A stretch of 64,000 nt of DNA from CTSoil-043 sp963821235 (GTDB taxonomy: Bacteria > Chloroflexota > Limnocylindria > Limnocylindrales > CSP1-4): assembly GCA_963821235.1 (NCBI GenBank), contig CAWGCS010000001.1, forward strand, positions 620,001-684,000, written 5' to 3'. Below, in pieces: positions 1-9,730 of the stretch. Position numbers and translations under genes: made by a program. The notes beneath the pieces were generated by a model, which did no database searches, was not told where the DNA came from, and saw only the letters and a program-made list of their open reading frames with translations. Within the stretch, counting starts at the first letter, position 1, and every line of letters begins with the position of its first letter.

Positions 1-218
1 ACGATCACGGTGAGGCCGGGCACCGCCGCGTCGCGGGCGCGCAGCGCGCCGTCGATCCGATCGTGGTCGGTCACGGCCAGGTGGGTCAGGCCCCGGTCGC
101 GGGCGGCGCGCGCCACGCGGGCCGGATCGGCGAGGCTGTCGAAGCTCGCGCTCGTATGGCAGTGGAGGTCCATGAACGCCACGCCGGCGGCCGGTCGGCG
201 TCCCTCGTCGCGTTCCAT
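1..218 (-). CDS. PHP-domain metal-dependent phosphoesterase, partial
   Basis: The N-terminal 72 codons of a gene that runs off the left edge. The product reads MERDEGRRPAAG, then MDLHCHTSASFDSLADP and THLAVTDHDRIDGA. The LHCHT (HxH) and TDHD motifs are the first two metal-ligand motifs of the PHP superfamily (TrpH/YciV-like phosphoesterases and the polymerase PHP domain). A second ATG at codon 16 sits directly before the first motif and could be the true start. The gene begins 8 bases after the mreB stop, so it is probably the last member of the atp-murA-mreB transcript. Substrate cannot be told from the fragment. Confidence 0.8.
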   Translation of the reverse strand, partial: MERDEGRRPAAGVAFMDLHCHTSASFDSLADPARVARAARDRGLTHLAVTDHDRIDGALRARDAAVPGLTVI

Positions 219-226
219 CCGGGTGG

Positions 227-1225
227 TCAGACCTGCTGGACCAGGGACTTCTTGAAGAAGTCGAAGTGCTCGAGGGCGATGCCCGTCCCGAGGGCGACGC
301 AGTTGAGGGGGTTCTCCGCCACGTGGCAGGGAACGCCGGTCACCTGGGTCAGGAGCTTGTCGATGTTGCGCAGCAGCGAGCCGCCGCCCGACATCACCAT
401 GCCCTTGTCGATGATGTCGGAGGAGAGCTCGGGCGGCGTCTGCTCGAGGACCCCGCGCACGGCCGCGACGAGCTGCTGGAGCGGCATCTCGATCGCCTCC
501 ATGACCTCCGACGAGGTGATGGGGATCGTCCGCGGCAGGCCCGCGATGAGGTCGCGTCCGCGGACCTCCATCTGCAGCTCGCGCTCCAGCGGGAGGGCGG
601 TGCCGATCTGGATCTTGACGTCCTCGGCCGTCCGGTCGCCGACCATCAGGTTGTACTTCTTGCGGATGTAGCTGGCGATCGCGTCGTCGAAGCGGTTCCC
701 GCCCACCCGCAGGCTGTTGCTGACGACGATCCCGCCGAGGGCGATGACCGCGATCTCGCTCGTCCCGCCGCCGATGTCGATGATCAGGTTGCCGGACGGC
801 CCGCTGATCGGCACGTTGGCCCCGATCGCGGCGGCCAGCGGCTCCTCGATGAGGAACGCCTCCCGCGCCCCGGCCTTGAGGGCCGCGTCGCGCACGGCGC
901 GCTTCTCCACCGACGTCACGCCGGCGGGGACGCTGATCATGACCTCCGGGCGGCTGAGGGCGATGGTCCCCTTCCGGGCGCGGCCGATGAAGTAGCGGAG
1001 CATCGCCTCGGTGATGACGTAGTCGGCGATGACGCCGTCCTTCATCGGGCGGATGGCCTGGATGTTGCCGGGCGTCCGGCCGATCATCTCGCGGGCTTCC
1101 TCGCCCACGGCGACGATCCGGTTGTCCTCGCTCACCGCCACGACGGACGGCTCCTGGATGACGATGCCGCGCCCCTTGACGTAGACGAGGACGTTGGCGG
1201 TGCCGAGGTCGATGCCGATCTTCAT
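227..1225 (-). CDS. mreB: Rod-shape-determining actin homologue MreB
   Basis: A 332-residue MreB/Mbl protein of the usual family length. It opens with the actin phosphate-1 motif (MKIGIDLGTANVLVYVKGRG) and carries the phosphate-2 motif IIDIGGGTSEIAVI near residue 150 and the adenosine motif VMSGGGSLLRNID near residue 280. MreB polymerises under the membrane and guides the elongasome (RodA, PBP2, MreD). Its partners are encoded about 23 kb away rather than adjacent, and no mreC is seen in the window. The start overlaps the murA stop by 4 bases, implying translational coupling with a peptidoglycan precursor enzyme. Confidence 0.97.
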   Translation of the reverse strand: MKIGIDLGTANVLVYVKGRGIVIQEPSVVAVSEDNRIVAVGEEAREMIGRTPGNIQAIRPMKDGVIADYVITEAMLRYFIGRARKGTIALSRPEVMISVPAGVTSVEKRAVRDAALKAGAREAFLIEEPLAAAIGANVPISGPSGNLIIDIGGGTSEIAVIALGGIVVSNSLRVGGNRFDDAIASYIRKKYNLMVGDRTAEDVKIQIGTALPLERELQMEVRGRDLIAGLPRTIPITSSEVMEAIEMPLQQLVAAVRGVLEQTPPELSSDIIDKGMVMSGGGSLLRNIDKLLTQVTGVPCHVAENPLNCVALGTGIALEHFDFFKKSLVQQV

Positions 1226-2568
1226 GAAGGCGTGCTGCTCACCTGCTCCGGGAGGCGCTCGATGCGAGCGCCGAGGTCGTGGAACTTGCGGTCGATGTTC
1301 TCATAGCCGCGCTGCACGTGATGGGCGCCGTGGATGGTGGAGGTCCCCTCGGCGGCCAGCGCGGCAAGAATGAGCGATGCGCCGGCCCGCAGGTCGCTGA
1401 TGTCGACCTCGGCCCCGCGAAGGTGGGCCGGCCCGCTGATCTCGGCGTGGTGCGAATCGAGGATCGCGACCGCCGCGCCCATCTTGCGCAGCTCAGCCAG
1501 CCACTCCAGGCGGTCCTCGTAGATCGTCTCGTGGAGGCGGCTGGTCCCCGCGCCGCGGGTCATGAGCACGCTCGTCGGGGACTGCAGGTCGGTGGCGAAG
1601 CCCGGGTAGGGCCCGGTCTCGACGTCCGCCGCACGGTAGGCGCCGCCGCCCGGGGCGATCCCCTCGACCTCGATCGTGTCCTGCCCGCAGGCGACCTGGA
1701 CGCCCATCCGCCCCATCACCTCGACGAACGAGCCGAGGAACTCGCAGGGCGCCCCCTCCAGGGTGATCCGCCCGCCGGCGACCGCGGCGGCGACCACGAA
1801 CGTGCCGGCCTCGATCCGGTCGGGGACCACCCGGTGCTCGGCGCCGCGCAGCCGGCGCCGACCTTCGACCGTGATCGTGTCGGGAGCGGTCCGCTCCACC
1901 GCCGCGCCCATCTTGCGGAGGAACGCCAGGAGGTCGTCCACTTCCGGTTCCTGGGCTGCCGGGCGGATGACGGTCGTCCCCTCGGCCAGGGTGGCGGCGA
2001 GCATCGCGTTCTCCGTGCCCATCACGGAGACGAAGGGGAAGGTCACCGCGCCCCCGCGAAGGCGCCCTGGCGCCTTGGCCAGGTAGTAGCCGTTGCGGTA
2101 CTCGATCTGGGCGCCCAGTGCCCGCATGGCGTCGACGTGGAGGTTGACCGGGCGGCGCCCGATCCGGTCGCCGCCGGGGTTGCTGATGATGACGTGGCCG
2201 AAGCGGGCCAGGAGCGGGCCGAAGAGGATGAAGCTGGCCCGCATCTTGGCGGCGGCCTCGAGCGGCACGAAGAGCCAGTCGACGTCGCCGGCGGCGATCT
2301 CGTAGACGCCGTGGTTCGGATGGTCGACCACCACGCCGAGGTCGGCGAGGGTCTCGGCCATGACCCGGACGTCCTCGATCTCCGGGACGTTGGTGAGCCG
2401 GCAGCGCTCGCCGGTCAGGACGGCGGCTGCGAGGAGCTTGAGGGCGGCGTTCTTCGCGCCGCTGATCTGGACCGTGCCGGACAGGGGCCGGCCGCCCTCG
2501 ACCCGGAAGACCTCCCGGGCGACGGGGTCCGGGGTGAACTCCCAGTGGAACGGGCGGGCGTCCGCCAT
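1222..2568 (-). CDS. murA: UDP-N-acetylglucosamine 1-carboxyvinyltransferase with Asp in the active-site loop
   Basis: First committed step of peptidoglycan synthesis: transfer of enolpyruvyl from PEP to UDP-GlcNAc. The SGAKNAALK motif near the N-terminus and the NPGGDRIGRRPVNLH loop identify the EPSP/MurA family. The loop residue that is Cys115 in E. coli is Asp here (residue 138 counted from the GTG at 2580, 134 from the ATG at 2568). In M. tuberculosis and Chlamydia the same change gives natural fosfomycin resistance. I chose ATG 2568 because GAGG lies 6 bases before it; the in-frame GTG at 2580 has no Shine-Dalgarno. The gene sits 27 bases after atpC and overlaps mreB by 4 bases. Confidence 0.95.
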   Translation of the reverse strand: MADARPFHWEFTPDPVAREVFRVEGGRPLSGTVQISGAKNAALKLLAAAVLTGERCRLTNVPEIEDVRVMAETLADLGVVVDHPNHGVYEIAAGDVDWLFVPLEAAAKMRASFILFGPLLARFGHVIISNPGGDRIGRRPVNLHVDAMRALGAQIEYRNGYYLAKAPGRLRGGAVTFPFVSVMGTENAMLAATLAEGTTVIRPAAQEPEVDDLLAFLRKMGAAVERTAPDTITVEGRRRLRGAEHRVVPDRIEAGTFVVAAAVAGGRITLEGAPCEFLGSFVEVMGRMGVQVACGQDTIEVEGIAPGGGAYRAADVETGPYPGFATDLQSPTSVLMTRGAGTSRLHETIYEDRLEWLAELRKMGAAVAILDSHHAEISGPAHLRGAEVDISDLRAGASLILAALAAEGTSTIHGAHHVQRGYENIDRKFHDLGARIERLPEQVSSTPS

Positions 2569-2595
2569 GGCGATCCTCACGCGGTCGGGCGGGCG

Positions 2596-3024
2596 CTACC
2601 CGCGCCGGCGCGACCCCTCCCGGTGGCGACGCTCGGCGACCCGGATCCGGACCAGGGCGGCCTGCAGCGCCGCCCGGGCCTGGGCAAGGTCGGCCGGCTC
2701 GACGAAGCCCGCCTCCAGGGCCCGCTCCGCGTCGCGGCGGGCCTCCTCGGCCCTCTCCAGGTCGATCTCCGCGGCCAGGTCGGCCGTCTCCGCCATCACC
2801 ACGACCCGGTCGGGGCGGACCTGGACGAAGCCGCCGACGATCGCGAACGACTCCTCCGTGCCACCCTTGCGGATGCGCAGCTCCCCGACGCCGAGCTGCG
2901 AGATGAGGGGAGCGTGATGCGGCAGGATCCCCAGCTCGCCCTCGCTGCCCGGCAGCACGACGGAGTCGACGTCGTCGCTGTAGGCCCGCTTCTCCGGGGT
3001 GACGATCTCGAGGTGGATCGGCAT
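2596..3024 (-). CDS. atpC: F0F1 ATP synthase epsilon subunit
   Basis: A 142-residue epsilon subunit. The N-terminal beta-sandwich is recognised by IVTPEKRAYSDDVDSVVLPGSEGELGILPHHAPLIS. A C-terminal helical hairpin rich in Glu, Ala and Arg follows. It belongs to the F1 central stalk and regulates ATP hydrolysis. It is the last subunit gene of the operon, starting 11 bases after atpD. The far C-terminus is very basic (RRHREGSRRRG), beyond the usual family end. Confidence 0.95.
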   Translation of the reverse strand: MPIHLEIVTPEKRAYSDDVDSVVLPGSEGELGILPHHAPLISQLGVGELRIRKGGTEESFAIVGGFVQVRPDRVVVMAETADLAAEIDLERAEEARRDAERALEAGFVEPADLAQARAALQAALVRIRVAERRHREGSRRRG

Positions 3025-3035
3025 GCTCGCGTCCC

Positions 3036-4448
3036 CTAGCCGGCCAGGCGCTCGGCGTTCGCCCGCACGTCGTCGGTCGTGCCGGCCAGGAAGAACGCCT
3101 GCTCGGGAAGGCCGTCGGTGCGCCCCTCGAGGATCTCCTTGAACGAGGCGACCGTGTCGCGGATCGGGACGTAGATGCCGGGCCGGCCGGTGAAGACCTC
3201 GGCGACGAAGAGGGGCTGGCTCATGAAGCGCTGGAGTCGGCGGGCCCGGGCGACCGTCGCCTTGTCCTCCTCGGAGAGCTCGTCGATGCCGAGGATGGCG
3301 ATGATGTCCTGGAGGTCGCGCAGGCGCTGCAGGACGCGCTGGGTCTCGCGGGCCACGTCGTAGTGCTCCTGGCCGACGACGTGCGGGTCGAGGACGCGCG
3401 ACGTCGAGGTCAGGGGATCGACCGCCGGGTAGATGCCCAGCTCGGTGATGCTCCGCTCGAGGCGGATCGTCGAGTCGAGGTGGGCGAAGGTGGTCGCCGG
3501 CGCCGGGTCGGTGTAGTCGTCGGCGGGGACGAAGACCGCCTGGAGCGAGGTGATGGAGCCCTTCTTCGTGGAGGTGATGCGCTCCTGGAGGCCCGCCATC
3601 TCCGTCGCGAGGTTCGGCTGGTAGCCGACCGCCGACGGCATCCGGCCGAGGAGGGCCGAGACCTCGGAGCCGGCCTGGGTAAAGCGGAAGATGTTGTCGA
3701 TGAAGAGGAGGACGTCGCGACCCTCCTCGTCGCGGAAGTACTCGGCCATCGTGAGGCCGGTCAGGGCGACCCGCTGGCGGGCGCCGGGCGGCTCGTTCAT
3801 CTGGCCGAAGGCGAACGCCGTCTTGGCCAGGACGCCCGACTCCGTCATCTCGGCGATGAGGTCGTTGCCCTCGCGGCTCCGCTCGCCGACGCCGGCGAAC
3901 ACGGAGTACCCGGCATGCTCCTGGGCGACGTTGCGGATCAGCTCCTGGATGATGACCGTCTTGCCGACGCCGGCGCCGCCGAAGATGCCGATCTTGCCGC
4001 CCTTCTTGAACGGGCAGATGAGGTCGATCACCTTGAGGCCGGTCTCGAAGACCTCGACCTCCGTCACCTGGGCGTCGAACGGGGGCGCATCGCGGTGGAT
4101 CGGGAGGACGTGCGTCAGGTCGACGGGTCCCTTGCCGTCGATCGGGTGGCCCAGGACGTCGAAGACGCGGCCCAGGGTCGCCTCGCCGACGGGCACGGTG
4201 ATCGGGGCGCCGGTGTCGTGGACGGCGGTGCCCCGGGCCAGGCCGTCGGTCGTCGTCATCGCCACCGTCCGGACCCAGTTGTTGCCGAGATGCTGCTGCA
4301 CCTCGCAGGTGAGCGGCTCCCGGCCGGGACGCTGGATCTCGACCGCGTTGTAGATCGCGGGCAGCTGCCCCGGCGGGAACTCGATGTCCACCACCGGGCC
4401 GGTGATCTGGATGACCCGGCCGATGGCGGCGGGTGCGGCGGTCGCCAT
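3036..4448 (-). CDS. atpD: F0F1 ATP synthase beta subunit
   Basis: The catalytic beta subunit of F1, 470 residues, normal length. Walker A GGAGVGKT lies at residues 157-164, the Walker B strand is DVLLFIDNIFRFTQAGSEVSALLGRMPSAVGYQP, and the beta signature PAVDPLTSTSR is present. It binds and synthesises ATP at the alpha/beta interfaces. It lies between atpG and atpC in canonical order, with short gaps of 27 and 11 bases. The start ATG gives the family-typical N-terminus (ATAAPAAIGRVIQITGPVVD). Confidence 0.98.
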   Translation of the reverse strand: MATAAPAAIGRVIQITGPVVDIEFPPGQLPAIYNAVEIQRPGREPLTCEVQQHLGNNWVRTVAMTTTDGLARGTAVHDTGAPITVPVGEATLGRVFDVLGHPIDGKGPVDLTHVLPIHRDAPPFDAQVTEVEVFETGLKVIDLICPFKKGGKIGIFGGAGVGKTVIIQELIRNVAQEHAGYSVFAGVGERSREGNDLIAEMTESGVLAKTAFAFGQMNEPPGARQRVALTGLTMAEYFRDEEGRDVLLFIDNIFRFTQAGSEVSALLGRMPSAVGYQPNLATEMAGLQERITSTKKGSITSLQAVFVPADDYTDPAPATTFAHLDSTIRLERSITELGIYPAVDPLTSTSRVLDPHVVGQEHYDVARETQRVLQRLRDLQDIIAILGIDELSEEDKATVARARRLQRFMSQPLFVAEVFTGRPGIYVPIRDTVASFKEILEGRTDGLPEQAFFLAGTTDDVRANAERLAG

Positions 4449-4475
4449 GAGTACGTGTGCCTCCTGCCGGCGTCG

Positions 4476-5327
4476 TCAGCGCGCCTGGGCGCCGGACGCG
4501 ATCTCGATCATCTCGCTGGTGATGTTGGCCTGGCGGACCTTGTTGTAGGAAAGCGTCAGGTCCTCGATGAGGTCCTCGGCGTTCTCGGTCGCGTTCTTCA
4601 TCGCCACCATCTTGCTCGACATCTCCGAGGCCGTGGTCTCGAGGACCGCCTGGAAGACGCGCGTCGCGACGTAGCGCGGGAGGAGCTGGCGGAGGACCGT
4701 GGCCGGGTTCGGCTCGAAGATGAACTGGCCCCCGGGGATCCCCTTGGTGTCGGCCGCCGGGCGGATGGGGAGGATCGGCTCGAGGACCGGCCGCTGGACC
4801 AGGGTCGAGACGAACTGCGGGAAGACGAGGTCGATCTGATCGTGGGTCCCGGCCAGGAAGTCGTCGGTGATGAGGCGGGTGAGCGGCGTCACGTCGGCGA
4901 AGCTGGGGCGGTCCCCGAAGCCGGCGAAGTGAGCCTCCAGGGGGAGGCGGGCGCGGCGCAGGGCGTCGCGGCCCTTGCGGCCGACGGTGACCACGCCGAC
5001 GCCGCCCTCGTGGTCGAGGATCTCCTTGAGGGCGAAGCGGACGGTGTTGGTGTTCAGCGGCCCGGCCAGGCCCCGGTCGGTCGTGATCACGACGAAGAGG
5101 CGCCGGCCGCCGTCGTGGCGGGCCAGCAGCGGATGGTGGTCCGCATCGAGGACGGCCGCGAGGTCGGCCAGGACTTCGTCGATCAGGTCGCTGTACGGGC
5201 GGGCGGAGAGCGTGGCGTCCTGGGCGCGCTTGAGCTTCGACGCGGCGACGAACTGCATCGCCCGCGTGATCTGCTTGATGTTCCGGACGGCGCCGATGCG
5301 CCGGCGGATGTCGCGCTGGCTGGCCAC
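4476..5327 (-). CDS. atpG: F0F1 ATP synthase gamma subunit
   Basis: A 283-residue rotary shaft subunit. The N-terminal coiled-coil (SQRDIRRRIGAVRNIKQITRAMQFVAASKLKRAQ) and C-terminal coiled-coil (SEMSSKMVAMKNATENAEDLIEDLTLSYNKVRQANITSEMIEI) are both typical and pair to form the shaft. It transmits F0 rotation to the catalytic sites. It is in the canonical order atpA-atpG-atpD with 23 bases after atpA. Confidence 0.97.
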   Translation of the reverse strand: MASQRDIRRRIGAVRNIKQITRAMQFVAASKLKRAQDATLSARPYSDLIDEVLADLAAVLDADHHPLLARHDGGRRLFVVITTDRGLAGPLNTNTVRFALKEILDHEGGVGVVTVGRKGRDALRRARLPLEAHFAGFGDRPSFADVTPLTRLITDDFLAGTHDQIDLVFPQFVSTLVQRPVLEPILPIRPAADTKGIPGGQFIFEPNPATVLRQLLPRYVATRVFQAVLETTASEMSSKMVAMKNATENAEDLIEDLTLSYNKVRQANITSEMIEIASGAQAR

Positions 5328-5350
5328 GCTGTGCTCCCGGCTCCGGCGGG

Positions 5351-6886
<1,536 letters not shown>

Positions 6887-6946
6887 TCAGTGCTCCAGTC
6901 GGTGGCGCAGCGGGCCGGCGGGCGACCAGCGCGGCGCGGGGCGGGG

Positions 6947-7492
6947 TCAGCGGGCTCCTGCGACGATGCGGTCGCGGAGCCGCTCCAGGCGTCCCCGCAC
7001 GCTGGCATCGATGAGACGGTCGCCGATGCGGACCGTGACGCCCCCGATGAGGTCGGGGTCGATCGCGGTGGCGACCTCGGCCCGCGCGCCGGTCATCTCC
7101 CGGACACGGGCGCCGATCGCCTCGAGCTCGGCGGGCTCGAGCTCGACCGCGCTCGTCACGGTCGCCACGACGACGCCGCGCTCGCGATCGACGAGCCGCT
7201 TGTACTCCGCGGCCACGGCGGGCACCGACGAGAGTCGGCCCTGCTGGGCGAGGAGGAGGGTCAGGTTGTGGGCCTGCGGCGAGATCCGCGACCCGAGGAG
7301 GCGGGCGAGCACGTCGCGGCGGGCCGCCAGGGGGATCGTCGGGTTGTCGACGACGCGGGCGACGTCCGGCTGGGCGACGACGTCCGCGGCGACGCGGAGG
7401 TCGTCCAGCCATCGGTCGAGCGTCCCGTCCCGCCGGCCGAGCTCGAAGACCGCCTCGGCGTAGCGGCGGGCCGCCGCCGTCGGGCGGGGCAT
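6947..7492 (-). CDS. atpH: F0F1 ATP synthase delta subunit
   Basis: A 181-residue delta (OSCP) subunit that caps F1 and joins it to the AtpF stator. It starts MPRPTAAARRYAEAVFELGRRDG, the classic delta opening. Its C-terminal domain, VVATVTSAVELEPAELEAIGARVREMTG, is the usual beta-strand/helix ending. The start codon shares one base with the atpF stop (TGATG), so its translation is coupled to AtpF. The open frame extends further upstream, but only this start gives the family N-terminus. Confidence 0.93.
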   Translation of the reverse strand: MPRPTAAARRYAEAVFELGRRDGTLDRWLDDLRVAADVVAQPDVARVVDNPTIPLAARRDVLARLLGSRISPQAHNLTLLLAQQGRLSSVPAVAAEYKRLVDRERGVVVATVTSAVELEPAELEAIGARVREMTGARAEVATAIDPDLIGGVTVRIGDRLIDASVRGRLERLRDRIVAGAR

Positions 7493-8058
7493 CAGGCCTT
7501 CGCCCCCGGGACGCCGGGCTCGGCGAGGAACTCCTCGACGAGGCGGCGCTGGCGCTGGCCGTCCATGGTTTCGCGGACGACGCGTCCGGCCGCCGCAAGG
7601 GCGAGGTCGGCGACCTCGGCTCGCAGGTCGGCGATGGCGCGCCCCTTCTCGGCCTCGATCTCGGCGGCCGCCCGGACCCGCATCCGCTCCAACTCGGCGC
7701 GGGTCGCGGCCATGTCCGCCTCGCGCGTCTCCTGGGCGACCTTCTGGGCCCGCTCCACGATGTCGCGGGCCTCGCGCCGCGCAGCGGCGAGCTGCTCGGC
7801 CGTGGCGGCGGCGGCGCGCTCGAGGTCGAGGCGCGCCTGCTCGGCGTTCTTCAGCCCCTGCTCGATCCTCGCCCGCCGGTCGTCGAGGATCCGGGTGACC
7901 GGGTTCCACGCGAAGACCGTGAGGATCGCGAGGAACAGCACGAAGTTCGTGGCGACGACGATGATCCAGAACACGTTGATCTGGATCCCGGCCCCGCCTT
8001 CGGCCGCCACGGCGCCGGCTGCGGCGGTGATCGCCGAGCCGGCCGCGTACAGGTCCAC
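7492..8058 (-). CDS. atpF: F0F1 ATP synthase b subunit
   Basis: A 188-residue peripheral stalk subunit. One transmembrane helix (VFWIIVVATNFVLFLAILTVFAW, about residues 28-51) is followed by a long charged coiled-coil with heptad-like Ala, Arg and Glu to about residue 165. The C-terminal part binds AtpH. A 25-residue N-terminal segment precedes the helix, and its Gly/Ala richness suggests an extracytoplasmic lead. Only one b-type gene is present, so the stator is probably a b2 homodimer. Confidence 0.95.
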   Translation of the reverse strand: MDLYAAGSAITAAAGAVAAEGGAGIQINVFWIIVVATNFVLFLAILTVFAWNPVTRILDDRRARIEQGLKNAEQARLDLERAAAATAEQLAAARREARDIVERAQKVAQETREADMAATRAELERMRVRAAAEIEAEKGRAIADLRAEVADLALAAAGRVVRETMDGQRQRRLVEEFLAEPGVPGAKA

Positions 8059-8085
8059 GGCGTTCTCCTCCGGTCCGGTCGCGGA

Positions 8086-8313
8086 CTAGGCCGCGGTGCC
8101 GCCGCCGAGCAGGATCGCGAGGATGCCGACGACGATCGCGAGGACGCCGAGGCCTTCGGCGAATGCCGCGCCGATGATGAAGGTGGCGCGGATCTGGGGC
8201 GCCGCCTCCGGGTTCCGCCCGATCGCCGCCGTGGACATCCCGGTCAGGATCCCCACCGCGAGGGCCGGGCCGAGCACGCCGAACGCGGCGAGACCCGCTC
8301 CTAGGTTCTCCAT
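8086..8313 (-). CDS. atpE: F0F1 ATP synthase c subunit
   Basis: A 75-residue proteolipid of two transmembrane helices joined by the polar loop IGRNPEAAPQIR. The ion-binding carboxylate is Glu53 in GAAFAEGLGVL. It is followed by Gly rather than the Ser/Thr seen in sodium c-rings, and no Gln is evident at the matching position in helix 1. The ring is therefore probably proton-coupled; that last step is inference. It lies between atpB and atpF. Confidence 0.96.
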   Translation of the reverse strand: MENLGAGLAAFGVLGPALAVGILTGMSTAAIGRNPEAAPQIRATFIIGAAFAEGLGVLAIVVGILAILLGGGTAA

Positions 8314-8387
8314 GCTGTTCCTACCTCCCTGCCTCCGGCGCCCCGATGGTCGGGGCGACCGGGCTGTTCCGTTGTTGACTGGGGTGC

Positions 8388-9365
8388 TCAGGCCGCCTGG
8401 ACTTCCTCGTGCTGCTCGGAGTGGCCCTCGATCGCGAGCATCGTGAAGATGAGGGTCAGGACCGAGAAGATGAGGGCCTGGACGAACCCCACGAAGGTCT
8501 CCAGGCCGACGAGGAGGACGGGGACGAAGGCGACCGTGAGCGAGGTGATGACGGCGAGGGCCAGCTCACCGCCGTAGATGTTGCCGAACAACCGCATCGC
8601 CAGGGTGATCGGTTTCACGAACTCGAGCAGGAACTCCATCAGCCCGACGAAGAGGGAGATGAGCCCGGCCGAGACCCCGTTCCTGAACTCGCGGAGGCTG
8701 AAGAACTTCCCGAAGTATCCACCCACCCCCAGCGAGCGGATGCCCGACACGTGGAAGGTGAGGAAGCTGACGATCGCCAGCCCGAAGGTGACGTTGATGT
8801 CGCTGGTGGGGGCGCGCAGGAGCTCGATCTTGCCGACCGGGGGAATGAGCCCGCTCCAGTTCGACAGGATGATGAGGACGAAGAGGCTGGCGAAGAGAGG
8901 GATGAAGGCTTTCGCCCTCGGCCCGCCGAGGGCCGTGCCGAAGCCCGACAGGCTCTCATAGACGTACTCCACCGCGTTCTGGAGGCGGCCCGGGACCTCG
9001 CGGCGACCGCGCGTGCCGGCGATCACCAGGACGGTGGCCACCAGCATCACGATCCACAGGGTGACGATGGTGTTGGTGATCGTGAGGTCGAAGAAGACCA
9101 TGTCCTTGGGGCCCGGCGCGCTGGTGGGGTCGAGGTCGAGCACGACGTGCGGGGGGATCGGCTCCAGGTTGCCCCTGATCGCGTCCGCCGGGAACGAGTA
9201 CGGCTTGGTCGGGTCGGCGGCGTTCTGGGGCGGGAAGAGGACGAGGGCGAGGGCGTCGATCAGGATGACCGCGAGAAAGGCGCCGATCCAGAGGTTGCGC
9301 CGCCGCTTCGAGGCCGCTCGGGGGGCCTCGACGGTGCTCGCCGCCGTCTCCTGCTCGCTCGTCAC
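8388..9365 (-). CDS. atpB: F0F1 ATP synthase a subunit
   Basis: A 325-residue membrane subunit that forms the two proton half-channels. The essential arginine is Arg258 in PITLAMRLFGNIYGGEL, and the last helix contains GFVQALIFSVLTLIFTMLAIEGH. It is longer than the E. coli protein because of an N-terminal cytoplasmic extension (about 25 polar residues) and an extracytoplasmic loop rich in Pro (residues 45-90). The first transmembrane segment is at about residues 26-45. Confidence 0.96.
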   Translation of the reverse strand: MTSEQETAASTVEAPRAASKRRRNLWIGAFLAVILIDALALVLFPPQNAADPTKPYSFPADAIRGNLEPIPPHVVLDLDPTSAPGPKDMVFFDLTITNTIVTLWIVMLVATVLVIAGTRGRREVPGRLQNAVEYVYESLSGFGTALGGPRAKAFIPLFASLFVLIILSNWSGLIPPVGKIELLRAPTSDINVTFGLAIVSFLTFHVSGIRSLGVGGYFGKFFSLREFRNGVSAGLISLFVGLMEFLLEFVKPITLAMRLFGNIYGGELALAVITSLTVAFVPVLLVGLETFVGFVQALIFSVLTLIFTMLAIEGHSEQHEEVQAA

Positions 9366-9414
9366 GGTCGCTCCACGCGAAGGGGCGCGACCGTCGTGGT
9401 CGCGCCCGCGATGC

Positions 9415-9639
9415 TCATTGGTCGGTGCTGGCCAGGAACCGCCTGATCAGCCGCAGGACTGCCACCCATCCCACCGCGAGCCCGGCGAAGAAGCCGCCCA
9501 GGGTCAGGATGGGGATCGCTCCCAGCTGCTCGCCGGCCCAGTAGCCGAGGAGGGCGCCGCCGAGATTGGTGACGAGCAGGATCAACCCGACCTGGGAGAA
9601 GAGCGCGAAGTACGCGCCGGCCCGTCCGAGCCCGCTCAT
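9415..9639 (-). CDS. AtpZ/AtpI-like small membrane protein at the head of the ATP synthase operon
   Basis: A 74-residue protein with two predicted transmembrane helices (YFALFSQVGLILLVTNLGGALLGYWAG and ILTLGGFFAGLAVGWVAVLRLI). The second ends in a basic RLIRRF segment. Its size, topology and place directly before atpB match the AtpZ/AtpI/Atp1 group, small proteins linked to c-ring assembly or magnesium supply. I chose ATG 9639, with AGG eight bases upstream. An in-frame start at 9672 would overlap the putative -10 box and add an arginine-rich lead. Confidence 0.75.
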   Translation of the reverse strand: MSGLGRAGAYFALFSQVGLILLVTNLGGALLGYWAGEQLGAIPILTLGGFFAGLAVGWVAVLRLIRRFLASTDQ

Positions 9640-9662
9640 CGCCAGCCTGTCACGGCGGCGGC

Positions 9663-9691
9663 AGTATAGCAAAGGGTTGCGGAGCGGTCGC
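9663..9691 (-). promoter_or_regulatory. Probable promoter of the ATP synthase operon
   Basis: A TATACT -10 box (9663-9668, minus strand) is preceded by a weak GCGACC -35 (9686-9691) at a 17-base spacing. Transcription would start near 9655, giving a leader of about 16 bases before the AtpZ-like gene. The -10 is identical to those before mreD, secA and the Cys-rich gene in this window. Confidence 0.55.
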
Positions 9692-9730
9692 GAAGGTGGC
9701 CGGGGCCGCGGATGGGGAATCGACGAGGGA

